DNA from: an uncultured Prevotellaceae bacterium | Lineage (GTDB): Bacteria; Bacteroidota; Bacteroidia; Bacteroidales; Bacteroidaceae | Length of the DNA: 64,000 nucleotides | Direction: 5' to 3' | NCBI GenBank assembly: GCA_902790625.1 | Contig: CADASP010000007.1 | Location: forward strand, 1 to 64,000 | Shown here: positions 28,462-38,000 of the stretch, one piece after another | Position numbering within the stretch: position 1 is the first letter of the stretch | Layout of the letters: the number at the start of each line of letters is the position of its first letter | Notes under the pieces: model-generated | Database searches by the model: none | Seen by the model: the letters and a program-made list of their open reading frames with translations, nothing else | What the model was told of the DNA's origin: nothing | Made by a program: the position numbers and the translations under genes

Positions 28462-29574
28462 ATGGATTCTCTCCGCCCCTTTGACCCCGAAGAACTGCCT
28501 TCAGCCTACGACCGACTGGAGCGCGACCCGCAGTTCCGTGCCGTGGTGCAGTACCTCTATCCGCAGGTGCCCTTCCCCGTCATCATGCAGCAGATGCGTG
28601 GCTGTGCCACCAGTTTCGATTTTCAGAAGACGTTCTGCTACACCTTCCTCAAGCGGCTCATGGCCACTGCCAGCAAGGGCCTGGACATGGACGCTACGGC
28701 CATCGACCTGAAGCAGCGCTACACCTTTGTGAGCAACCACCGCGACATCGTGCTCGACTCGGCCCTGCTCAGCGTGCTACTCATCGATGCTGGCATCGGC
28801 ACCACCTGCGAGATTGCCATCGGCGATAACCTCTTGGCAGCCCCTTGGATCAAGGACTTGGTGCGCATCAACAAGTCGTTCATCGTGCAGCGCTCCCTGG
28901 GCATACGCGAGATGCTGGCCGCCTCGCGCCAGCTGTCGGAGTATATGCACTACGTCATCGGCACCAAGCACGACAACATCTGGATTGCCCAGCGCGAAGG
29001 CCGTGCCAAGGACAGCGACGACCGCACACAGCCCAGCATCCTGAAGATGATGGCCATGGGCGGCGAGGGCACCGTCGTGGAGCGACTGAAGCAGCTGCAC
29101 ATCGTGCCCCTGGCCATCAGCTACGAGCTGGACCCCTGCGACTACCTGAAGGCGCGCGAGTTTCAGCTGCGGCGCGATGTCCCTGGCTGGAAGAAGACGA
29201 AGGAGGACGATGTGGAGTCGATGCGCACGGGCATCATGGGGGCCAAAGGCCATGTGCACTACCACTGTGCGCCTTGCATCGACGAGTGGCTCGACACGCT
29301 GCCCGCCGACATGCCGCGCACTCAGCTCTTCGATGTCGTCGCCGCCCACATCGACCACGAAATCCACAGCCATTACCGCCTCTACGCCTTCAACCGCGTG
29401 GCAGCCGATTGTGCCGATGTCACCGACGAGGAGCGCCAGGCCTTCAACGCCTACGTCGACGGACAGATAGCCAAGGTACAGCTCCCGCAGCCCGACATGC
29501 CCTTCCTGCGACAGTGCATCACCACGATGTATGCAAATCCTTACCTGAACAACAAGAAGACCCTTACCCCCTAA
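28462..29574 (+). CDS. Acyltransferase (PlsC-like, Bacteroidetes type)
   Basis: A 370-aa protein of the glycerolipid acyltransferase superfamily, which probably transfers a fatty acyl chain to a lipid precursor at the inner membrane. The active-site region is VSNHRDIVLDSALL near residue 93; the spacing between His and Asp (HRDIVLD) is one residue longer than the classic HX4D if the last Asp is used. EGRAKDSDDRTQ near residue 178 takes the place of the EGTRS motif, and IVPLAISYELDPCDYLKAR follows. Homologues in Bacteroidetes are annotated as 1-acylglycerol-3-phosphate acyltransferases, but the substrate is unproven. It begins directly after the CTAACTC repeat and has no Shine-Dalgarno site. 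Confidence 0.78.
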   Translation: MDSLRPFDPEELPSAYDRLERDPQFRAVVQYLYPQVPFPVIMQQMRGCATSFDFQKTFCYTFLKRLMATASKGLDMDATAIDLKQRYTFVSNHRDIVLDSALLSVLLIDAGIGTTCEIAIGDNLLAAPWIKDLVRINKSFIVQRSLGIREMLAASRQLSEYMHYVIGTKHDNIWIAQREGRAKDSDDRTQPSILKMMAMGGEGTVVERLKQLHIVPLAISYELDPCDYLKAREFQLRRDVPGWKKTKEDDVESMRTGIMGAKGHVHYHCAPCIDEWLDTLPADMPRTQLFDVVAAHIDHEIHSHYRLYAFNRVAADCADVTDEERQAFNAYVDGQIAKVQLPQPDMPFLRQCITTMYANPYLNNKKTLTP

Positions 29575-29605
29575 TTGAGGAGGCTTTTGAAGTACATGAT
29601 TTTTA

Positions 29606-30286
29606 ATGTTTAAATATTTTATTTTTTTCATTTTCCTTATCTGCGCTGCCCTGCTGTCGTGTACCGTCGATGCCTACGAGAAGGGCGAGGGCGACTACTC
29701 GCTGCTCACCGCCGAGCTGGTGGAGGCCAGCGTCAACTCCAGCAAGCAGGTCACACAGGTCGTCACCGACGATGCCCAGCTGCTCACCCTCACACAGCCC
29801 TTTACCGCCAAGTGGGTGGCACGCCCCGACACCACCTATCGCGCACTCCTCTATTACAACAGGGTAGGGGCTGCGAAGGCCGAAGTGGTGAACATGGGCG
29901 CTGTGAGCGTACTCTATCCATTGAATGCCGACAGCCTTAAAAAGGGAATGAAAGCCGACCCGCTCTATGTGGAGAGCATCTGGCAGTCGCGCAACGGGCG
30001 CTATCTGAACATGCAGCTCCGTCTGCTCACCGGACAGGTCGCCAACGATTCCATCCGTCAGAGCATTGGCATCGTAAAGGCGAAGGGTTCTACCTCCACC
30101 CACCAGCAGCTGCAACTCTATCACGACCAGGGTGGCCAACCCGAATACTATTCCAGCTCTGTCGTCGTCTCGCTGGCCACTAATAGCCTCAGCGCCGACA
30201 CCGTCACCATCACCGTTAACACCTACGACGGCCCCTTCGTCCGCACCCTCACAGGGTGGAAAGCAGCGTCGGGCGCACGCCACTAA
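29606..30286 (+). CDS. NigD-like lipoprotein
   Basis: A 226-aa lipoprotein with signal peptide and lipobox (AALLSC at residue 19), acylated at Cys and held in the outer membrane. The mature part resembles NigD-like proteins (DYSLLTAELVEASVNSS, FTAKWVARPDTTYRALLYYN, KADPLYVESIWQSRNGRYLN), a family found widely in Bacteroidales and near a bacteriocin locus in one species; its role is unknown. It follows the acyltransferase by 31 bases. Confidence 0.75.
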   Translation: MFKYFIFFIFLICAALLSCTVDAYEKGEGDYSLLTAELVEASVNSSKQVTQVVTDDAQLLTLTQPFTAKWVARPDTTYRALLYYNRVGAAKAEVVNMGAVSVLYPLNADSLKKGMKADPLYVESIWQSRNGRYLNMQLRLLTGQVANDSIRQSIGIVKAKGSTSTHQQLQLYHDQGGQPEYYSSSVVVSLATNSLSADTVTITVNTYDGPFVRTLTGWKAASGARH

Positions 30287-30339
30287 CAAAGGTCTGATAC
30301 CCCTTTTTTAGAGGCTCAAAACCGCAAGCCGTAAAAGTT

Positions 30340-30621
30340 ATGATTGAGTTTTCTTTTGGAGCATTTATTGTGGCCCTGTTTTTTGTAGCCATAGGTAAGA
30401 GCAAATATGCGGGAGTCATATTTCTAGTCCTTTTTGTTCTTATTATGATTGGCCTTGGTCAAACTTGTGAAGAAGAGGAAAGGGAGAAACAAAAATTTAT
30501 TGAAGAGTCGAATCGGTGGTCAAATGAAATTAGGCAGCGAAAGGAATATTATAATAGTATATATGGAGGAGTGCAATGGGATCCACCTGCGAGCAATAAT
30601 GAAAAAAGCGAGAATGATTGA
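30340..30621 (+). CDS. Small membrane protein, unknown
   Basis: A 93-aa protein whose first 42 residues hold one or two membrane helices (FGAFIVALFFVAIG and YAGVIFLVLFVLIMIGLG), followed by a charged, probably helical tail (EEEEREKQKFIEESNRW). No family recognised. Base composition is clearly more AT-rich than its neighbours, hinting at separate origin. The stop codon lies within its own terminator hairpin. Confidence 0.6.
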   Translation: MIEFSFGAFIVALFFVAIGKSKYAGVIFLVLFVLIMIGLGQTCEEEEREKQKFIEESNRWSNEIRQRKEYYNSIYGGVQWDPPASNNEKSEND

Positions 30622-30638
30622 TGATTCTCGCGCTTTTT
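30601..30638 (+). terminator. Terminator of the small membrane gene
   Basis: GCGAGAAT (30608-30615) pairs with ATTCTCGC (30624-30631), followed by GCTTTTT. It overlaps the TGA stop at 30619-30621. Confidence 0.8.
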
Positions 30639-30688
30639 AGTGGGTGGTACCTCTTGTGTCTGGATGTAAAGATATCTATTTCCGATGT

Positions 30689-30751
30689 CCCCCCTATAGA
30701 GTTCGCGGCATCAGGCCTTAATGGTCTGATGCCGCGAACTCTATAGGGGGG
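30689..30751. repeat. Perfect 26-bp inverted repeat
   Basis: Arms at 30689-30714 (CCCCCCTATAGAGTTCGCGG... ) and 30726-30751 are exact complements with an 11-base loop GCCTTAATGGT. It lies between convergent genes, so it may act as a bidirectional terminator, but it has no T tract and is longer and more perfect than usual. Confidence 0.92.
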
Positions 30752-30759
30752 GGCGTCGG

Positions 30760-31935
30760 TTAATTCTCCTCTTCGCTCTCTTCCTCGCTGTCATTAAATC
30801 GGTTGGGGAGCATGGAGTACAATTCCATGACAGCCTCGTTGCCGAAGGCGTATTGGCCGAAGCGGTTCATGTTGGTGCGCCCGGCGATGCTGGCGGCGCA
30901 GTTCATGGCGATGATGTCGTTGGGATGACGCTCGATGCGATGCAGGCAGGTTTTGTAGCAGAGCCGACGGTAGTCGTTGTAGTAGTTGTTGGGGATGAAG
31001 GAGTCTCTGGAATTGCCGAGCAACGAGCCTTGGCAGAGGGCACGCCAGGAAATCCATATCTTGTTGAGGAATGGGAAATACCTGCCGCTCTTCATCAGCT
31101 GGATGGCCGTTGCGACGAGCCATTCGTCTTCTCCTCCCGACTTGTTGCAGTCGGCCCAGCTGAGCCACAGCGAGCACTGCTCGTCGAAGCTTTGGCAGTC
31201 GGCCATCTCATGGAGGATGACGCCGAGTTGCTCCTTCTCGTTGGCAGCGGAATAGCGCTGGAACCTGTCGCTTGCCAGGCTCGTTGCCATGCTCGACACG
31301 CTGTCTAAGAACGCCACAAACTCGTCCTCGTCATCGTAGAAGCGATAGGCCGTGCGCTCTATCACGGCATTGAAATCTGACATGTAGCCACCGATATTGG
31401 GAGCATCGTCATCCTGCAGCTCTTCTTCGGTGAGGGCCATCGCTGCAAGCATAGCTTTCTTGTACGCCTTGGCAGCTCTGTGTAGCTCATCGTTGTTGAT
31501 GATGTCGGCACTGATGGCTTCTGTGTATGGGCGTGCCTCTTCAGTCCCACTGATGCTGTGGCTTGTCATGCCGCGATAGTACACCTCATAGTTGCTGTAG
31601 ATGTTCCACGAGAAGGCGCAGCCGTTGTAGAAATCTTCTGCCTGCGCCAGAAAAGGCTGTTCAGCCTGGGCGTATTGCGGCAAACGAATCACAAACGATG
31701 TGTCGCCAAAGAGGTAGAAATCCTCTTCGGGCAAATCGGGTAAAAGCTTGGTATAGAATTCTTGGTAGTCTACCTCCGTCTGTTGCTCATACCATTGATA
31801 TGCTTGCAGTATGGATGTCATGTCGACGGGCTTGTCGCTGTCGAAGAATGATTCCTCTTCCTTGGCTTTGCTGCACCCAAGGGCTGCAACGATGCTTGTG
31901 GCCAAGAACAAATAGGCTAAACGACGTATTCTCAT
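30760..31935 (-). CDS. Hypothetical lipoprotein, 391 aa
   Basis: A lipoprotein with signal peptide and lipobox (IVAALGC, Cys at residue 21) followed by an acidic linker (KAKEEESFFDSDKP). No family recognised. The mature part is mostly helical and aromatic-rich (YQWYEQQTEVDYQEFY, AQAEDFYNGCAFSWNIYS, IPNNYYNDYRRLCYKTCLHR), with several cysteines. The tail is a run of Asp/Glu (DSEEESEEEN). It has its own promoter at 31961-31993. Confidence 0.65.
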   Translation of the reverse strand: MRIRRLAYLFLATSIVAALGCSKAKEEESFFDSDKPVDMTSILQAYQWYEQQTEVDYQEFYTKLLPDLPEEDFYLFGDTSFVIRLPQYAQAEQPFLAQAEDFYNGCAFSWNIYSNYEVYYRGMTSHSISGTEEARPYTEAISADIINNDELHRAAKAYKKAMLAAMALTEEELQDDDAPNIGGYMSDFNAVIERTAYRFYDDEDEFVAFLDSVSSMATSLASDRFQRYSAANEKEQLGVILHEMADCQSFDEQCSLWLSWADCNKSGGEDEWLVATAIQLMKSGRYFPFLNKIWISWRALCQGSLLGNSRDSFIPNNYYNDYRRLCYKTCLHRIERHPNDIIAMNCAASIAGRTNMNRFGQYAFGNEAVMELYSMLPNRFNDSEEESEEEN

Positions 31936-31960
31936 GATGCTGCGGATGATTGTTCGTTTG

Positions 31961-31993
31961 CAAAGTTAAGAAGCATCCCAGACTTCATTCAAA
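31961..31993 (-). promoter_or_regulatory. Promoter of the 391-aa lipoprotein
   Basis: On the minus strand, TTTG (31993-31990), a 21-base spacer and TAACTTTG (31968-31961). One arm of the hairpin at 31974-32007 lies in the spacer, so the hairpin could also be an operator. Confidence 0.6.
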
Positions 31994-32007
31994 AGAGGTC
32001 TGGGATG
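31974..32007 (-). terminator. Terminator of the giant surface protein gene
   Basis: CATCCCAGAC (31974-31983) and GTCTGGGATG (31998-32007) are perfect 10-bp arms with a 14-base loop. On the minus strand the hairpin comes about 50 bases after the giant gene's stop and is followed by CTTCTTAA, a weak T tract. Confidence 0.55.
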
Positions 32008-32056
32008 TTTCCTATGTTAAGCACGAATGGCTATGTGCGCTATTTCAACGTTTTTG

Positions 32057-35000
32057 TTAAGGCTCTACCACGGGTTCTTCAACAGAGGTTATCAGCTTAA
32101 TCAAAGCTGTCACGTCGGAGATGGAGATGGTATAATTGCCGTCTTCATCCACGATGCCGTCCACGTTGGAAGCATCCATGTCGTAGTTAGCACCTTCGGG
32201 CACCATATCCAGAATGATGTTCACGATGGCTTGCACGTCAGCGAAGTCAACATTGCTGTCGCGGTTCACATTACCTATCTTGAAGGCTACGAGCGTGCAT
32301 GTGCCATTCTCGCAACTCCACTTGTAGCCCTCGGGAGCATCCACTTCGAAGCTTTCACCCTTGGTGACGTTTGCCTTATCTGCGCCCTCTGCCATCACTA
32401 AACTGCCATTGAGCGTACCTGAGGTAAGGGCCAGCGATGCAGGAGTTGTCCCCTCCTGTCCATAGTAGCTTATCTCTACGAGTCCGGTGATGACGCTCTC
32501 TCCTGTCACCTCCACTGCATTGCTCTGATAGCCTCCCCAGCCAGAGCAGGCATCAAAGGCTGTGTGACCTTCCTTGGCGGTTATCTTGGTGTCGTTAATG
32601 GTTGTGCTGCCGTTGTTTGTGGAGAGCACATAGTCAATGCTGTTGGTTCCCACGGTGGCATCCAGTGTCATGTTGTCGAGCGTGATGTTGGAATAGTTTT
32701 GAATCATCATCTGCACACCTTCGCTGTCAGCAACGATAGTACCGTTCTTGAATACGATAGTATTGTCCTTCAGCAACTGGAAAGCCTGCGTCTGAGTGCC
32801 AGTAGAGCCAACCAGCGAACCGTCCATTGTATAGGTGTGTCCGTCGAAATCTACAGTCAAGCCTGTGGTGAACTTGCCCTGCGGAACCTTAATGCCATTG
32901 CCAGCGCAGTCGGCCAGCAGTGTGATGGTCTCGCCATCCTGGGCTGCGGCGAAGGCGGCCTCCAAGGACTCGTACTTTGTGCCATCGATCTCGGCGACGA
33001 AAGCACCTTCCTTCACACTATAGACGCCTTCCTCAATCTCTACGGGTATGAAGCCCGGAGCACAGTACTCTTCGAGAACGGGGGCATCAAAAGTGCCGCC
33101 AGAAATCTGGATGGAAGCGCCCTCTTCAGTATCGGGAGCGAAATTGCTGAACTCACCACCTTTGATATAGATGGTGCCAGCTTCAGCATATATATCCTTG
33201 GCGTAAGAGCCACTATTGATGGTAATGCTGCTGGTGGTAGTACTGCTAGAGGAAGACCAGTTGGCAATGTAATTGCTGAAGTCACAGTCGTCCAAGGTAA
33301 CTTCATAATTCTCGGCCTCGACACTCAGACAAGCATTTTCACAGTCAATCATAGTGCCAGTAACCTGCAAGGATCCACCGCTGGGGTCATGTTGGCCCAC
33401 AGGAGCAACAACAATGCCGTATGTGGCATTTGTTGAAGAATGGCTGTCGTTATTGGAAAGAATCGTGCAATCCTTTATCTCAACGTCACCGCTGCCCATG
33501 ACCTCAATACCACCGCTCATATAACTATTACTGCTTCTCTCCATGTTGCAGATGAGGGTGTTATCGATGGTGCCGGTTGCGCTGCCCTTGATCTCAATGC
33601 CCTTGGTGAAGGCACCACTTCTGCTGTTGGCGCAGTCGATGTAGCAGTCGTTCACCTCAAAAGCACCGCCATAGAGGAAGATGCCACCACGGTTGAAGTC
33701 GCTGATATACACATTGACCAGCGCGACCGTGCCCGTGAAGTTGGTAGAGACATAGACGGGAGCATGGCCGGGATTGGTATTGGCATCATTGCCGAAGTTC
33801 TTGATCTTCAGATTAGAGAGGGTCACCGTGCCGCTTCCAGTAATGAAGATGTCATTCGTGCCAGTTGCAGTGCTCTTGCCAAAGATGGTGTACAGCGGCT
33901 CACCATTCTCGGCCTTAGCTCCTGTGATGGTCAGCGACTTGTTGATTTCCAGCTCCGAACCGTCTTCAAGTGATCTGTCGTCAGCAATCAGTGTGATGGT
34001 GTCACCCTCCACGGCAGCGGCGACGGCAGCCTTCAGCGACTTGTAGCCTATCTCGCCAATCATGGCAACATCGGGCTTCTCGACCAAGGTGTAGGTAGTC
34101 ACACCGTTAGCATCTGGTTCGCTGGTTACCAAATCATAGTCTGCGGGAGGATTCACCGTCAGCGTATGGCCATTCAGGGCCACCATCAGCGTCTCACCTG
34201 CGGTCATTATGTATCCCTCGGAAATGTCGGCAAGCAGGGTTATAGCCGTCTTACCATTTGCATCGATAGCAGCAGAAGTAAAGGTCTCATAACCGTAATC
34301 ACCAACAAGAGCAACATAGCTACCCTCCTTGATGGTGTAGTAACCATCCGCATTTGGTTCTTCACTACAAATGAAACCTTCTGCGCAGTATACAGCTTCA
34401 ACTCTCTCTAAGAATTCTCCACCACTGATGAAGCCAGTCTGAGACCCCCAGGTTCCTACCCAGCAAGTAAATGTACCACCTGAAATGCTAATATCACTTG
34501 GACCTGCTGATCCGAAACCAACATAACCATCACATGTTCCGCCAGAAACAGCTATGCTACCACCAGTATTATTGGCATACAATGCATATTCACCGGCAAT
34601 AGTTCCACCCGTTACAGAGACATTGGCATTTTCTCCAGACATGACTTGGATACCATAATACGAACAGTTATCATCGCTATTATAGTGTCCGACGGTTCCA
34701 CCATTAACAGTCAGGGAGCCTCCCTTTACGTAGAACATGCGGATTGCACTTGCTTTAGCTGCGTCAACTTTTCCACCGTTGATGGTCACCTTTCCTGCGG
34801 AGTAATTGTCAATAGCGTAAGCGGCACTACCAGTACTTATATTGTTAAGGAAGCCACTATTTACGACTAAAGTGCCTTCGTTTCTAATAAGGTTACTAGC
34901 GTAACTGCCTGCATAGTTGTCGGTGCCATCCCAAGTCCATGTCGAGCTAGCGCCAGCAATCAATTTGCCATCTCCTGTTCCGTCTACGTTTGTGTCAGAA

Positions 35001-38000
35001 CTATCCTGAATGGTCAGAGTGCCCAAATTGCGTATCAAAGCAGATGTGCCACTTGTTTCGCAAGTACCAACAACTTGATGGCCGTTCAAATCGAGCACAA
35101 CATTCTGATTAGCAGCTACTGTCAGTGCATATCCAGATACACTAATTATTTCATTAGCAATCATCGTGATGGTCGTCTCGGTGCCATCAGTAGGAACGGC
35201 TGCCACGGCAGCGGCCAAGGTCTTATAGCCCGTCTCACCAATCATGGCAACATTGGGCAGTTCTTCTACTGAATAGGTGTATTTGCCATTGACTTCCGTC
35301 TCGACAACCGTATAGTTGGCAGCGTCAGCAGCCGAGAAGATGTCGGTTTGCTTGTCGGTCACCACGCTCACGCCAGCCTTCAGCGTCACAGTGTAGTCGC
35401 CCTTGGTGATGGAGAAGTCGCCCTGTGTCAGGGTGAACAAGCCGCTTTCCAGTTGGCAAGCGATGTTCCCCGTCAGCGTCACATCCTTCTTCAGGCGGAT
35501 GAACTCACCGTCGGCCAGCCAACCTTCGATGAAAGGCTGGACAAAGTCGCAGTTCTCGCCATCCTCAACACCATTAGCAATCCAATAGTAGTAGACTTCC
35601 GACACATACGTCACGGCATAAAGCCCGTTAGCGTCAGGTTCGCTGGCCACCGTAGCCTTCTTGATGAGCTGCTCCAGATTACCCTTGGCCGTGGCATCCA
35701 TCAGCACGGTGCTGGTTTCCAAGGTACCCTCGTTGTAGAACAGGCCACCACGCTCCTCCGAGTTGCAAGTGTAGGTGGTGTTACCCGTAATCTTCATCGT
35801 GGCACCCGTGCCGCGCAGGTCGACCATCTGCTGGGTGGCAGACGACCCCACGGTACTGATGGCTGCCTCGCTCAGGTTGGCGATGAAGGTTACACCATTG
35901 ATGTTGTAGTTGTTGTCCGTCGCATCTTTGTACTCCACGATGCAGGCAAATGCCTCCGTAGAGCCAGTCTCGTTGTTCAGGCCGTGCACCTCCACGCCGT
36001 CGAGGGTGAACGTATTGTTGCTGCCCCATACGTTGAGGGCTGCGCGGCCGTATGTCTTGCCGCCCGTCATGGTGACGGTGAGGTTGCTGCCCGATGTCAC
36101 GCTGTTGATGTCGTAGGAGAAGCCCTTCAGCTCCGAGTTGTTGATGGTAACAGTATAGCCCTTGCCGTCGGTGGTGCCCAGGCTCAGGGCCATGGCATCG
36201 TTGCCCGTGGTGTAGATCGTCGTCGGGTCGGCCACATTGCTCTGGATGACAGAACCGTCAACAGCGATGCCGAAGCCCGTGTCCTCATTGTAGACGCGGA
36301 TTCCGCGCTTGGCCACGGTCAGCGTGGCACCATCCAGAGTGAGCTGGCCGGAATAGGCGGCATCGTCATTACCAGCCTGGATGCCATGACCAGCCGAGGC
36401 CACAATGGCAACATCCTTGAAAGTGGCTGCACCATTGCCCGTCAGCAAAACGGCCTGGGTAGCGCTGCTGGTGATGCCATACTGGCCACCACCATCAATC
36501 GTCAGGGCCTTGCTGATGCTCAGGCTCTCAGCGCCAAGGTCGATGTCCTGCAACAAGACAACCGACTGGGCAGCCGCAGCGGCCTCGATGGCAGCGGCAA
36601 AGGTCTTGTAGTAGCCATCAATATTCCCGTTGGTGGCAAGGGCTGCCTTGTAAGCGGCAACACCACCCTCGGGAACCATCGTCTCGTCTTCGCTGGTGAA
36701 AGCGATGTCACCATACTGCCCGGCCAGATCCTCGTCCACCCAGACGGCATTCACATTGTCGGCAGCAACGTTCTCGATATCCAGCCCCGAAGCCTCGATT
36801 GCTGCGCCATACTTAGCGGTCACGAGGATAGCGGCTTTCTTGCCTGTAGTGAAAGTGGAGTTCGTTATAGAGAGTGTGGTTGTCTCAGCAGGTGCCGAGT
36901 TGACATACTGGTCCTTGACCGCGATACCGCGACCGTTGGGAACGTTCATCGTCAAGCCGTCAATACTGACATTCTGGCCGTTGGTCTGAATCCAGATGCC
37001 GTAGACATCGCCCGTTTCAGTGATTTCCACATTCTTCAACTTAGCATCATTCTTGAACGCCAGTGCCTTGTCAGAGGTCACGTTGTTCAGCTCCACGGCA
37101 CAGTTGAAGTTGATGTCATGACGGTTCCAAGGGCCATTGTTATAGCCGCTGTTGGTGATGCTCATATCGTTCAAGATGAGCTTTGTCACTTCGTCGTTCG
37201 CAGTTGACACATCGTTCCAGTCGCTATTCTTCTGGTTGAAGGTCAGCGTATGGTTGTTGCCGTTGATGGTTATCGACTGCGTGCTTTCTGTTCCAATGGA
37301 AAGGACATTAGCCCTTGCCGTGATGTCGAGGGTGGCATCAGACAACAGTTCGATGACGATATTTTCAGGATTTTCAGCCTCGGCGGCATCCAAAGCCTCC
37401 TGCAGGCTCTCGTACTTCTTATCACCGTACTGGGCGACATACTCGCAGGCGGCAAGGGCGCAGGTGCCGTCGGTGCACACCCACTTATAGCCCTCGGGGG
37501 CAGCTTGCGAGAAGGCTTCGCTCTTGGTGATGGTCACCTTGTCGGGCGTGGCGGCCATAGCGGCTGCGGCGGTGGCATCCATCACGATGTTGCCACTGAT
37601 GGTGCCGGAGGTTAGCGTCAGGCCGAAGCCGTCCTTGGCATCGTTATTGGAAGCAAATATCTCAATGTTGCCGTTGATGGTGCTGTTGTCCTTCACCTCA
37701 ACGCTGACAGAGGGATAGCTGCTGTAGCGGCATACGTCGAAGGCGAAGCCGCCGGCGGGGTTGGCGTTGATGGTTGAGCCGTCGATGACGACATTGCCGT
37801 TGTTGTTCGACAGCGTATAGGCGCTGCTGTAACTGCTGTTGTTCAGCGTCAGCGTCATGCCCTCAAGTGTCAGGTTGCTGTAGTTCTGAACGAGAATCTT
37901 AGCCTTCTCAGAGGTGATGGTACCGTTCTTGAAGGTAATCTTGTTGTCCTTCAGCAGCTGGAAGGCCTGTGTCTGCGTGCCAGTAGAGCCAACCATTGCG

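Noticed and set aside
30301-30339. Separate terminator before the small membrane gene
   Set aside because: CTTTTTTAG is T-rich, but no stem precedes it.
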